64,000 nucleotides of DNA from NCBI RefSeq assembly GCF_014196525.1, contig NZ_JACIDX010000020.1, positions 1 through 64,000 of the forward strand, given 5' to 3'. Made by a program: the position numbers and the translations under genes. Each line of letters begins with the position of its first letter. Positions within the stretch are counted from its first letter, which is position 1. Origin of the DNA: Novosphingobium sediminicola (GTDB lineage: Bacteria > Pseudomonadota > Alphaproteobacteria > Sphingomonadales > Sphingomonadaceae). The notes under the pieces were generated by a model. It was not told the origin of the DNA and made no database searches. It saw only the letters and a program-made list of their open reading frames with translations. Positions 1-8,361 of this stretch are shown in pieces.

Positions 1-593
1 GGATTGTAGCGCATGTTGGACCAGTCAATGGTCCCCGGGACTTTCCAGCGCGTATCACCGGTGCCGTCTCCTGCAAAATTCATCACCGCCGCAACGAGTT
101 CGTGGTCCCAGATCCGGCCATATTCGGCGCCCGTCGCGGCACGCAGTTCGGTGCGACCATCCTCGGTCTGGAGGAGTTTGACCTGTTCGCCGCGATGGTG
201 GATCAGGCCATGCTGGAGATTGATCCCGGCTAGGGCTGCGGGCAGGTTGCGCAGATAGGAAGCCGGCGCCCCGACCAGACTGGAGAGCTGGCCGAAGGAC
301 CAGTTGGTCGGAGCAATGGGGTGATCATCGCCCGGGGCAAGGAGCATCAGCCTTTCGGCATTGTCGCTGCGGGCCTCAACGCGAAGGCTGCGGCTTTCGA
401 CGATGCGCGTGCTGGCCTTGTCGGCGCGGGTGCGAACGCTGGCATAGAGGTCTTTGAGCGAGAGGAACTTCTCGTCGTCAGGCCGAGAAAACCATTCGGA
501 GGATACCCGGCCAATGCGCTGGCCGCGGTTGACATTGATCCGCCAAGGCGCGGTCTGAGGGGAGGTTTCGATCATAGGGGCAAGAGAGTTCAT
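1..593 (-). CDS. DUF932 / phage-plasmid-like protein, N-terminal part (gene runs off the window)
   Basis: The minus strand is open from an ATG at 593-591 to the left edge, giving about 197 residues without a stop. AAGGAG sits 7 bases upstream and supports this start. The protein begins MNSLAPMIETSPQTAPWRIN and contains a stretch reading FGQLSSLVGAPASYLRNLP, which resembles the conserved front half of the DUF932 (phage/plasmid-like, TIGR03299-type) family. Family members are found on plasmids, integrative elements and phages, and their molecular role is not established. The C-terminal part lies outside the window. The family call rests on recognition of sequence style, so it is moderate; that this is a real gene is fairly secure. 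Confidence 0.62.
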   Translation of the reverse strand, partial: MNSLAPMIETSPQTAPWRINVNRGQRIGRVSSEWFSRPDDEKFLSLKDLYASVRTRADKASTRIVESRSLRVEARSDNAERLMLLAPGDDHPIAPTNWSFGQLSSLVGAPASYLRNLPAALAGINLQHGLIHHRGEQVKLLQTEDGRTELRAATGAEYGRIWDHELVAAVMNFAGDGTGDTRWKVPGTIDWSNMRYN

Positions 594-1010
594 CTGCCGT
601 CTCCTTGGGATTACCGAGGTAGGGGCTCAATCCCCCTCGCCTCATCCCATTTCCCCTTGCTTTTCTCCCTTTGTGTCGAGCATCGGTTTTAGGAACCGCG
701 AACATTGTGCGGATCTCTTCCAGTCCATGCATTTCGGATACACGAATTCAACACGGCTTATTTTGACGGCTTTGGGGGACTCCTTTGCCCCGCCAACCAG
801 TCCTGGTTGACGTTCGTTCATGGTAAGCGCGCATTTCATAGCGCGCGGATCACACTGGTGGGCGGCGATCATAAATGACGCAGGGCAACGTACGCGGAAC
901 GAATGTGGCGGTTCAGGCTTGGTTTTTGAAGTTAAACTATTGAGTAACGCCGAGAATTGATGGAGTCGTCTTGTCTTATGACATTTCCGCCTGCTGGGGC
1001 ATCATGAGAT
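594..1010. other. Intergenic region without a supportable gene
   Basis: This stretch must hold the promoter of the DUF932 gene. Short reading frames exist on both strands but none has a convincing ribosome site or family resemblance. A segment near 615-640 (a GGGG arm, a CTCAATC loop, a CCCC arm, then TCGCCTC) looks like the 3' end of a tRNA but has no matching 5' half. The right part, close to the palindrome at 1011, may already belong to the IS110 left end. Confidence 0.4.
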
Positions 1011-1042
1011 GCCCGATCCGGGGTGGCCACCCCGGATCGGGC
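1011..1042. repeat. Perfect 32-bp palindrome
   Basis: Positions 1011-1026 read GCCCGATCCGGGGTGG and 1027-1042 are the exact reverse complement, so the site is a perfect palindrome with no spacer. It lies about 130 bases before the IS110-family transposase gene. It could be the element's target (IS110-type elements often insert in or beside REP-like palindromes), part of the element's left end, or a host operator. The sequence alone does not decide between these. Confidence 0.7.
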
Positions 1043-2147
1043 GGAAGGGGATGGATCGAAGTTGTCTCGGTCGTCGAGGACCGTCGATTAGTGTGATCAC
1101 CCCTTTCTTTTCCAACAGGCCTGGACGGAAACCAGGGCTTCGGGCCCGGATGACAAGAATAGGACAGCGGAAAAGATGGAAAACTCCCTACCACAAACGG
1201 TTGGCATCGACATCTCCAAAGCAACCCTTGATGTGTTTGCCCATCCCACGGGCTGTGAGCGGCAGTTCCCAAATTCGGCCAAGGGGCACAAAGAACTGAT
1301 AAGCTGGCTCGCCCAATGGCAGATCGAGCGGATCGCCTATGAAGCCACTGGCGCGTATCACCGTCAGCTGGAGCAGGCGTTGACAGATCTGCCCTGCGTT
1401 AAATTGAATCCGGCCCGCGCACGCCGGTTTGCCCAAGCTGCGGGCACGCTCGCCAAAACGGACAAGATTGACGCGGCGATCCTGGCCCGCATGGCCACGA
1501 CACTTCAGCCTCCGATCCGCCCGGCAACTACGCCGCAACAGGCGAGGCTCGCCGAGTTAATCAGCGCTCGCGATGGCCTGATCCGCGATAAGATTGCCAT
1601 CCAGAATCAAGCAAAGAACCTTACGGTGCCGCTGCTCAAGCGGCAGTATAAGCATCGTCTGGCCCAGATCGACCGGCATATCGGGCAGGTTGATGCAGAA
1701 ATTGCGGCGGGTATCGCGGCTGACCCGGCGCTGGCGCGCCGCCACCAAATTATCTCCAGCATTGCTGGCGTAGGCATACGTACCGCTGATCAACTGGTTG
1801 CCACTATGCCCGAACTGGGCGCGCTCGATCCCAAGCAAGCTGCTTCCCTGGCTGGCCTTGCTCCTGTCGCTCGCCAATCGGGACAATGGAAAGGGCGCAG
1901 CTTCATCCAGGGTGGAAGGGCCAATGTTCGACGTGCGCTTTACATGCCGGCCCTTGTCGCTGCCCGCTACAACCCGGATCTCAAAGCCAAATATCAAAAC
2001 CTCATCGACGCAGGAAAGCCTCCAAAGGTTGCCGTCGTCACCTTGATGCGCAAGCTCGTGGTGATGGCAAATGCCCTCATCAAAGCAGATAGATTATGGG
2101 TCGCTGATCGTGCTTGCGCATGACGGAAACTTGTCTGGCTTTCTCAG
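1043..2147 (+). mobile_element. IS110-family insertion element (outer ends approximate)
   Basis: The element is defined by an intact transposase gene (1176-2123) and a right flank that returns to host cytochrome c coding sequence by about 2150. IS110 elements lack clear terminal repeats and target duplications, so the exact ends cannot be read here. At most about 25-30 bases separate the transposase stop from host sequence. The 3' non-coding end is therefore short, and any bridge RNA, known in this family from a long non-coding end, should come from the 5' side, between about 1043 and 1175 or further left. Confidence 0.6.
1176..2123 (+). CDS. IS110-family transposase / recombinase
   Basis: This is a 315-residue protein, full length for the family. 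The N-terminal RuvC-like DEDD domain shows D12 in GIDIS, E56 in YEATG and the pair D96/D99 in KTDKIDA. The C-terminal Tnp20 domain shows the GQWKGRS...GG segment with a serine (S242) at the place of the family's catalytic serine. Such enzymes recombine DNA under guidance of an element-encoded bridge RNA. The gene has no frameshift or internal stop, so the element may be active. The ATG at 1176 is preceded by a weak purine-rich site (GCGGAAAAG). Confidence 0.93.
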   Translation: MENSLPQTVGIDISKATLDVFAHPTGCERQFPNSAKGHKELISWLAQWQIERIAYEATGAYHRQLEQALTDLPCVKLNPARARRFAQAAGTLAKTDKIDAAILARMATTLQPPIRPATTPQQARLAELISARDGLIRDKIAIQNQAKNLTVPLLKRQYKHRLAQIDRHIGQVDAEIAAGIAADPALARRHQIISSIAGVGIRTADQLVATMPELGALDPKQAASLAGLAPVARQSGQWKGRSFIQGGRANVRRALYMPALVAARYNPDLKAKYQNLIDAGKPPKVAVVTLMRKLVVMANALIKADRLWVADRACA

Positions 2148-2303
2148 ATGAAAGTCTCACGCATCGACGGCTTCCTGTACTGGTCAATCGCGGAAGGCGG
2201 CGCGCCATTTAAGTCGGCTATGCCGGCCTATGATCACACATTGCCCGCAGACGACATTTGGGCGGTAATAACCTATATACAGGTCGGCCTGCCATCTCGG
2301 TAA
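2148..2303 (+). pseudogene. 3' fragment of a cytochrome c gene cut off by the IS110 element
   Basis: Immediately after the transposase an open frame of 51 codons ends at TAA 2301-2303. Its translation contains DGFLYWSIAEGG, then SAMPAY and DDIWAVITYIQ. This is the typical C-terminal end of a class I c-type cytochrome, with the methionine of AMPAY as the usual axial ligand. The heme-binding CXXCH part and signal peptide are absent because the IS lies where they should be. The fragment has no ribosome site of its own and is probably dead. The missing 5' part is not seen elsewhere in the window. Confidence 0.72.
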
Positions 2304-2391
2304 GGCGAAGTGATGCGATGGATGCCGCCATCAAGCGCCCTGCGCGCCTAGCCAAGGAAATCCTCGTCCGTGTCATCCCGGAATAGGTCCC

Positions 2392-3849
2392 TCAGCGCCA
2401 GAACGAGTGTGTATCGCTCAGCGCATCATAAGCATCGGAAGCGGCCTTGAGCAGTGCCCCTTTCTTGTGACCTGCCAACAGCACGGCGGCATCATCGAGA
2501 TCGGCCAGACCGAGCCTTTCCAGCACGGATGGCGCCGTCGCCAGATCATTCAGCGAACCGAGCAGGTCCTGAAATTTTTCCAATGCGATCAGAAATGCCT
2601 CATATCTTTGCGGCTCATGCTTACGTTCAAACAGCGACACGAAAAATGTGGCCGCATACCGCAATTTCTTGGCGTCCTTGCGGATCTGATGGCGCGCAGC
2701 ATCATTCTTAGCGGCAAGATCGCGACCATGCTTTCTGAGCTTGCGACGCAGGCGTTCCAGCGCAGCAATCGCAAATTCACGCGCAGGCTGGTCGCGATCC
2801 TCGCACGTGTCGAGCCTGATGCGCCAATCTCCGCTCGAAAGCCATTCGGCCAAATCGAGCATCAGTGATCGCGGGCGCGGCGATGCCAGTTCACCGATAA
2901 CGCCGCTATAAATCTTATCTCGCGCCGCTTCCAAATGATCATGCAGCAGACCGGGACGAGCGCGTTCGAGCAGAACATCCAGATTGCGCGCATCGCCAAG
3001 CTTGGTTGCCAGTCGGCGTAATGAATTATCCAGCTTGGCCTCTTCGGCACCTGCGAGCAATGGTTTGAAGATCGAAAAACTTGATCGCAAACGACGTAGA
3101 GCAACGCGCGCCTGATGCAATGCTTCGACATCTCGATGCGTCAGCAGCATTGCCTCGTTTAGCCGGAACTGCCTGATACAGTTTTGCACTATATGCTGAA
3201 ATGCCTGCCCCGCCGTCATGGCCTTGGACAAACGCACCGCTTCAGCCTTGAACGAGCAGATGGCCGGGCCGATGAGCCGATAGCCCCGCTCGGCCTTGGT
3301 TTGAACCCCCAGTCGGACAGGAGCAACAGAATCAATGTGCCGAGCCAACGAGAACAGCGCGGACAGCGTGCCCGACTTCAATTCGAGTTCGATTTCGCAG
3401 ATCGGCGATATTCGATCATCGGTGGTTGCCTCGCCGCGATCCAAGACGAGCTCGATCAAGGCATCGTCATGCTTCACTTTCCAAACTGACCGCGCGATCC
3501 GCACCTCGAAAACCGGCGCCAGTTCCTCGAGTCCAACCCCCAGCACAGTAGGGACAGGCGTTGTGTCATCAAGGACAGGCCTGTCGTTGCGAACCGTGCG
3601 CTCCCATTCAGAACGGACAAAAAGGCCCGCAGGGAAGGCCCTGTCGGCTTTGATCGTCTGCGTGCGCTTTCGACCCGACCGACGTATCCGCAGCGAAAAT
3701 CCATTCATGGACAAAGCATGATCGGATGTGTCGAAATAGACCGATCTCTGTGGAATCCTCTCCGGTTTCCCCCCAAGAATGGTCGAACCCTCCAAGGCCT
3801 CGGCAGCGCTTGGCGTCAGGTCGAGTTTCAGTTCGATTTCGCGCGTCAT
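2392..3849 (-). CDS. CYTH and CHAD domain protein (inorganic triphosphatase / polyphosphate-linked)
   Basis: This 485-residue protein opens with MTREIELKLDL, the ExExK signature of a CYTH triphosphate-tunnel domain (about residues 1-200). A CHAD helical domain follows (about 215-480), rich in conserved His, Arg and Lys, with VEALHQARVALRRLRS near residue 245 and ARHQIRKDAKKLRYAA near 400. CYTH enzymes hydrolyse triphosphates; CHAD domains bind polyphosphate and are found with polyphosphate granules. The ATG overlaps the stop of the upstream 66-residue gene by ATGA, so the two are translationally coupled. It is probably the last gene of the long minus-strand stress operon. Confidence 0.92.
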   Translation of the reverse strand: MTREIELKLDLTPSAAEALEGSTILGGKPERIPQRSVYFDTSDHALSMNGFSLRIRRSGRKRTQTIKADRAFPAGLFVRSEWERTVRNDRPVLDDTTPVPTVLGVGLEELAPVFEVRIARSVWKVKHDDALIELVLDRGEATTDDRISPICEIELELKSGTLSALFSLARHIDSVAPVRLGVQTKAERGYRLIGPAICSFKAEAVRLSKAMTAGQAFQHIVQNCIRQFRLNEAMLLTHRDVEALHQARVALRRLRSSFSIFKPLLAGAEEAKLDNSLRRLATKLGDARNLDVLLERARPGLLHDHLEAARDKIYSGVIGELASPRPRSLMLDLAEWLSSGDWRIRLDTCEDRDQPAREFAIAALERLRRKLRKHGRDLAAKNDAARHQIRKDAKKLRYAATFFVSLFERKHEPQRYEAFLIALEKFQDLLGSLNDLATAPSVLERLGLADLDDAAVLLAGHKKGALLKAASDAYDALSDTHSFWR

Positions 3850-4046
3850 ACACGCCCTTTTTGTCCCAAACGCTCTTCAATCGGTTCATTTTCCCGATCC
3901 GGATAATCCTCGTCCGGAACATCGGGAAGGACTTCAGGCGGCTCGAAAAAGGGCTCTTCCTGCGGTTCGGGATCGGCCGGGGTCTCCGGAGGCGGCGGCG
4001 GCGGGGTGGCATCGGGCAGAGGAAAGAATTCCGGTTGGGTGGCCAT
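3846..4046 (-). CDS. Small acidic proline-rich protein
   Basis: This 66-residue protein contains a run of six prolines near residue 15 and many Glu and Asp residues (PEPQEEPFFEPPEVLPDVP). It has no signal peptide, membrane segment or recognisable domain and is probably disordered. A GGGAG site precedes the ATG. Its stop overlaps the start of the CYTH-CHAD gene (ATGA), and it starts 35 bases after the nitroreductase gene, so it belongs to the same transcript. No function can be assigned. The coupling suggests a partner or a translational leader for the CYTH-CHAD protein. Confidence 0.7.
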   Translation of the reverse strand: MATQPEFFPLPDATPPPPPPETPADPEPQEEPFFEPPEVLPDVPDEDYPDRENEPIEERLGQKGRV

Positions 4047-4081
4047 GGCTCATTCTCCCAAAACTTTCCGAGACTGGCGTC

Positions 4082-4642
4082 TCACTCGCGCCAGAGCACT
4101 TCGGGTTTTTCGCGCAGCGGCACGGGCTCGACCCCGCCGGGATGTCCGACAATAATCGGGGCGACCGGTCGCCAACCGGATGGCAGTCCTAGTGCAGCCC
4201 TGCCCTCATCCGTTTCAAGCCAGCTCTGGGCGAAACCGATCCAGCATGAGCCCAACCCTTTACCATAGGCGGACAGCATCAGATTCTGCGCAGCCAATGT
4301 GCAGTCGATCTGCGACCAGGGACTGTCCTTTGTCGCACAGATCAGGATGAGGACAGGAGCATGATAGAAAATATGGAAGTCAGGGTTTCCGAGCATTTCC
4401 TCGAAACGATGCAGCGCCAAATCGGGCGAAGGGCTGCGCAGCATCAGCGCTTTTGCCTCATCGGATATGCGGTCCAACAAGGCCGGATTGCGCAGAATGC
4501 AAAATCCCCAGGGCTGACCGTCCATCGCGCTGGGTGCCTGTATTGCGGCATCGATCACCGCCTCCAGCAAAGGCGGGTCGATGGCTTCATGCGTGTAGGC
4601 CCGCGTTGCGCGACGGCCGTAAATGGCTTGTTCCAGATCCAT
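4082..4642 (-). CDS. Nitroreductase-family flavoprotein
   Basis: This 186-residue protein starts MDLEQAIYGRRATRAY, the usual FMN-binding RRSxR-like opening of nitroreductases. It continues with APSAMDGQPWGF (FMN/substrate loop) and ends with GWRPVAPIIVGHPG. Family enzymes use NAD(P)H and FMN to reduce nitro compounds, quinones or flavins. The open frame extends further upstream into the PEP synthase gene, but the ATG at 4642 has an AGGAGG site 8 bases away and gives the normal family N-terminus. It starts 4 bases after the PEP synthase stop. In the mycobacterial dormancy regulon nitroreductase-fold proteins keep similar company. Confidence 0.9.
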   Translation of the reverse strand: MDLEQAIYGRRATRAYTHEAIDPPLLEAVIDAAIQAPSAMDGQPWGFCILRNPALLDRISDEAKALMLRSPSPDLALHRFEEMLGNPDFHIFYHAPVLILICATKDSPWSQIDCTLAAQNLMLSAYGKGLGSCWIGFAQSWLETDEGRAALGLPSGWRPVAPIIVGHPGGVEPVPLREKPEVLWRE

Positions 4643-4646
4643 AGGC

Positions 4647-7034
4647 TTATCCTCCTGCCACCTCTGCTTCGGCGATACTTTTGATGGCCTTGGCAAAACT
4701 GTCGGGGTTGAGAGAGATGGAATCGATGCCTTGATGGACCAGGAATTCTGCAAAATCAGGATGATCGCTTGGCCCCTGCCCGCATATTCCGATCCGGATG
4801 CCGGCCGCATGGGCCTTGGCGATGACATCGCCAATCATGATTTTGACGGCTTCCTCACGCTCGTCGAACAGGGTGGCCAAAAATTCGGAATCCCGGTCAA
4901 CGCCCAGCACGAGCTGCGTCAGATCGTTGGAGCCTATCGAAAAACCATCGAACCTTTTGGCAAACTCCTGCGCCAGAACCACGTTGGAGGGGATTTCGCA
5001 CATCATATAGATCTGCAACGCATGCTCGCCGCGCCGAAGGCCGTTTTGGGCCATGATGGCCAACACGCGATCGGCTTCTGCCGGGGTGCGGCAAAATGGC
5101 ACCATGATGATGACATTGGCAAAGCCCATCACCTCGCGCACCCGCTTTAACGCCTGGCATTCCGCCGAAAAGCCTTCCCGGTACCGCTCGTCATAATATC
5201 GCGATGCCCCCCTGAAGCCGAGCATCGGATTTTCCTCATGCGGCTCGAAGCCGCTTCCGCCGATCAGATGGGCATATTCATTGGTCTTGAAATCGCTGAG
5301 GCGGACAATCGCGGGATGCGGGTAATACGGCGCGGCCAGACGCGCGATACCGCGCGAGAGCAGATCGACGAAATAGTCCGCGCCGTCGGCATGGTCTTTG
5401 ATCAGGTCGGCAATCTTGCGCCTGTCCGCCTCGGCAACCCTTTCGGGATGCAGCAAGGCCATGGGATGCGCCTTGATCAGCGTATTGATGATGAACTCCA
5501 TCCGCGCCAGCCCCACCCCCTTGGCAGGCAATCGCCACCATTGGAAAGCCGAGGCCGGCTCGGCGATATTGACCATCACCTGCGTGCGTGTGGCAGGAAA
5601 GCTGCCCGGATCGATCTCCTCGCTCTCGTAGTCCAGCAGGCCGTCATAGACAAAACCCTGCTCACCCCCGGCGCAGGAAAGCGTTATCGGCTGTCCTTCG
5701 CGCAGCAGCGCCGTCGCATGACCGGTTCCGATCACGGCAGGCACGCCCAGTTCGCGGCTGACAATGGCGGCATGGCTGGTGCTGCCACCATGATCGGTCA
5801 CAATACCGCCCGCCCGCCGCATAAGCGGGACCCAGTCCGGATCGGTGTTGCCCGTCACTAGAATGGCGCCGTCGGGAAAGCGCGCCATATCGCCCGCATT
5901 GCGCAGGACACAGGCCTTACCCGCAGCGATGGCGCCCCCGACCGCTGCCCCGGAAAGGATAGGCTGCGCCTTTGCCTTGAGGCGATAGGTGCGGAAAGCG
6001 GCGCCGCTGCGCCCCGACTGCACCGTTTCAGGCCGCGCCTGAACCAGATAAATCAGACCGCTTTGCCCATCCTTAGCCCATTCCAGATCCATCGGGCGGC
6101 CATAGTGCTTTTCGACGAGCACGGCCCAGCGGCCAAGTTCGACAATTTCCGCATCATCGAGCACAAATTTCCCGCGTTGAGAAAGACGGGTCGCGACGAT
6201 CCGTGTGCTTTTGCCGCCGCCATCGGCATAAATCATCCTGACAGCTTTCTCGCCGCAGGTCTTTTCAATGATTGGACAGGTGCCCGGTGTGGCCAGAAGA
6301 GGCTTGAACACAACATATTTATCGGGATCAACAGAGCCCTGAACCACCGTTTCACCAAGACCCCACGCGGCACTGATAACGGCGACATGGGGAAAACCGG
6401 TTTCGGTATCGATGGTAAAGATCACTCCTGATCCCGCCAGATCGGACCTCACCATCTGCTGGATTCCGATCGAGAGAGCCACCGAGAAATGGTCAAACCC
6501 TTTGGCTTCGCGATAGCTGATCGCGCGATCGGTAAAGAGCGAGGCAAAGCAGCTCAGGCAAGCCTCCAGCAGGGCCCGGTGTCCCCGGATATTCAGAAAG
6601 GTTTCCTGCTGTCCGGCAAAGCTGGCATCGGGAAGATCCTCCGCGGTTGCGCTGCTGCGCACAGCCACGTCCGGATTTTTCGCCTTGGCCCGTTCCTCCA
6701 GCTGATCGTAGGCGGCGCGGATATCGCGGGCGAAATTGTCCGGCAGATGAGCGCTCAGAATAAGATCCCGGATCTCGGCCCCCGCTTGCTCCAGCGGTAT
6801 CCGACCGGCCTGATAGAGCCTGATCCGCTCCTGCATGGGGGTCTCGATGGCATTTTCGGCGATGAAGTCGCGATAGGCGGCGGAGGTTGTGGCAAATCCT
6901 GCGGGGACGCGAACGCCACTTTCGCCCAATTTGCACACCATCTCGCCGAGCGAGGCATTTTTTCCGCCGACGCAACCGACATCCCCCATGCCGATCTGCT
7001 CAAACCACAGAATGCTGGGCATCGTGCAAGTCAT
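4647..7034 (-). CDS. ppsA: Phosphoenolpyruvate synthase (pyruvate, water dikinase)
   Basis: This 795-residue protein has the three-part layout of PEP synthase. The N-terminal ATP-grasp domain (about 10-335) includes VRSSATAEDLPDASFAGQQ near 125. The swivelling phosphohistidine domain (about 385-450) has GGSTSHAAI, with the phosphorylated His at 421. The C-terminal PEP/pyruvate barrel follows, with GICGQGPSDHPDF near the end. The enzyme makes PEP from pyruvate and ATP for gluconeogenesis. The start overlaps the preceding phosphoribosyltransferase stop by ATGA with a GGGAGG site upstream. Its place in a stress operon rather than near central metabolism genes suggests a role in restarting carbon flow or in using pyruvate during oxygen shortage. 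Confidence 0.95.
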   Translation of the reverse strand: MTCTMPSILWFEQIGMGDVGCVGGKNASLGEMVCKLGESGVRVPAGFATTSAAYRDFIAENAIETPMQERIRLYQAGRIPLEQAGAEIRDLILSAHLPDNFARDIRAAYDQLEERAKAKNPDVAVRSSATAEDLPDASFAGQQETFLNIRGHRALLEACLSCFASLFTDRAISYREAKGFDHFSVALSIGIQQMVRSDLAGSGVIFTIDTETGFPHVAVISAAWGLGETVVQGSVDPDKYVVFKPLLATPGTCPIIEKTCGEKAVRMIYADGGGKSTRIVATRLSQRGKFVLDDAEIVELGRWAVLVEKHYGRPMDLEWAKDGQSGLIYLVQARPETVQSGRSGAAFRTYRLKAKAQPILSGAAVGGAIAAGKACVLRNAGDMARFPDGAILVTGNTDPDWVPLMRRAGGIVTDHGGSTSHAAIVSRELGVPAVIGTGHATALLREGQPITLSCAGGEQGFVYDGLLDYESEEIDPGSFPATRTQVMVNIAEPASAFQWWRLPAKGVGLARMEFIINTLIKAHPMALLHPERVAEADRRKIADLIKDHADGADYFVDLLSRGIARLAAPYYPHPAIVRLSDFKTNEYAHLIGGSGFEPHEENPMLGFRGASRYYDERYREGFSAECQALKRVREVMGFANVIIMVPFCRTPAEADRVLAIMAQNGLRRGEHALQIYMMCEIPSNVVLAQEFAKRFDGFSIGSNDLTQLVLGVDRDSEFLATLFDEREEAVKIMIGDVIAKAHAAGIRIGICGQGPSDHPDFAEFLVHQGIDSISLNPDSFAKAIKSIAEAEVAGG

Positions 7035-7723
7035 TTCCCACCTCCCCGAGCGTTGTCAGCATGGGTGCCTTCCTGACGCCAGCGGCGAGCCTCTTCCAAA
7101 AGAGCAATGACCTCGGCGTCCTGAGTCTGGGTGAAATCGCCGTAATGCACGCCCACCGAATAGAACGGGTCGGGCGAAGCAAGGCACACCACCTGATCGC
7201 AAAGTTTACGCACACTCTGGAGCGTTTCAGGCGGCGCCAAAGGCACAGCCAGCACGATGCCACGTGGCCCCACCTTTGCCAAAGCTTTCAGGGCAGCGCA
7301 GACAGTGCCGCCGGTGGCAATTCCATCATCGACGACCACGACCGTCCGCCCTTTCAGCGATACAGGAGGGCCTGTGCGATAGGCAGCGCGTCTGCGTTCA
7401 ATTTCATTCAGTTGGCGACCGATTTCGTGATCGATATAGGCCTTGTCCGCGCCTGCCATCCGCGCCGCCAATTCGTCGATCACCACTTGAGGTGAAGCGC
7501 CGTCGACGAGGGCGCCAATGCCATATTCCTTGTTGCCCGGTGCGCCGATTTTGCGGACCAGCAATATGTCAAGCCGCGCGCCCAGGGCCTTGGCCACCTC
7601 AAACCCCAAAGGCACCCCGCCGCGCGGCAATGCCAGTACAACAGGGTCCTCCAGCCCCAGCGCCTTCACCTCACGAGCCAGAAGCACGCCCGCCGCGCGG
7701 CGATCCCTGAACAACACAGTCAT
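7031..7723 (-). CDS. Phosphoribosyltransferase-family protein
   Basis: This 230-residue protein has a type I PRTase fold. The PRPP-binding motif VVVVDDGIATGGT lies at about 128-140, and ALPRGGVPLG near residue 31 forms the pyrophosphate loop. The substrate base cannot be told from sequence. PRTases of this group are often fused or adjacent to dienelactone-hydrolase-like or erythromycin-esterase-like proteins, as in the mycobacterial Rv2030c fusion; here all three are separate neighbouring genes. The start overlaps the hydrolase stop (ATGA) and its own stop overlaps ppsA (ATGA). Confidence 0.9.
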   Translation of the reverse strand: MTVLFRDRRAAGVLLAREVKALGLEDPVVLALPRGGVPLGFEVAKALGARLDILLVRKIGAPGNKEYGIGALVDGASPQVVIDELAARMAGADKAYIDHEIGRQLNEIERRRAAYRTGPPVSLKGRTVVVVDDGIATGGTVCAALKALAKVGPRGIVLAVPLAPPETLQSVRKLCDQVVCLASPDPFYSVGVHYGDFTQTQDAEVIALLEEARRWRQEGTHADNARGGGK

Positions 7724-8361
7724 GGCCTGACTCCGAGATGATGCAGAAACCAGTCGCGCGCCAAATCGACGACCTGATCAAGCGTTCCGGGTTCCTCGAA
7801 CAGATGGCCCGCCCCCGGAATGATCATCAGTTTGCGGCCGCAGGTCATGGCCTCATAAGCCTGTTCGTTAAGCTCGATCACCACCCGGTCCAGCGCGCCG
7901 ACCAGCAGCAGTGTGGGAGCCCTTACACGCGCAAGGGCATCGCCCCCGGCAAGATCGGGCCGCCCGCCGCGCGAGACAACGGCGGCAATGCGGGCGTCCC
8001 CTGCGGCTGCGCGCAGCGCCGCTCCGCCGCCTGTACTCGCACCGAAATAGCAGGGCCGCAAACCAACCGTCGCGGTATGTCCCGCCGCCCAATCCACCGC
8101 ACAGCGCAGGCGCGAAGCCAGCAAGCCGATGTCAAAGACGTTACGGCGGTCGGCTTCCTCCGGCCCCGTCAACAGATCGAGGAGCAGCGTCGCCAGCCCC
8201 GCTTCACGCAATCGGTCGGCAACATGGTTGTTGCGCGGACTGAGCCTGCCGCTGCCGCTGCCATGGGCGAAAATTACGAGACCATGCGGCCGGGGAGGTA
8301 CGCCCAGAATGGCAGCCAGCGGCGGAAAGCCGGGCATCGACATGGCGATCGGCACTGTCAT
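7720..8361 (-). CDS. Alpha/beta hydrolase, dienelactone-hydrolase-like
   Basis: This 213-residue protein has an oxyanion-side HGSGSG segment near residue 33, the nucleophile elbow FGASTGGG (Ser near 109), a later acid residue in GALDRV and the catalytic His in GAGHLFEEPG. It lacks a signal peptide and is cytosolic. The substrate is unknown. Homologues commonly sit next to, or are fused with, the phosphoribosyltransferase encoded immediately downstream. Both ends overlap neighbouring genes by ATGA, so stoichiometric synthesis with the esterase-like protein and the PRTase is likely. Confidence 0.88.
   Translation of the reverse strand: MTVPIAMSMPGFPPLAAILGVPPRPHGLVIFAHGSGSGRLSPRNNHVADRLREAGLATLLLDLLTGPEEADRRNVFDIGLLASRLRCAVDWAAGHTATVGLRPCYFGASTGGGAALRAAAGDARIAAVVSRGGRPDLAGGDALARVRAPTLLLVGALDRVVIELNEQAYEAMTCGRKLMIIPGAGHLFEEPGTLDQVVDLARDWFLHHLGVRP

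Noticed and set aside
606..650. tRNA-like 3' end
   Set aside because: A T-arm-like stem and a TCGCCTC tail are present, but there is no 5' half, no anticodon arm and no CCA context. It could be an attachment-site remnant but cannot be supported.
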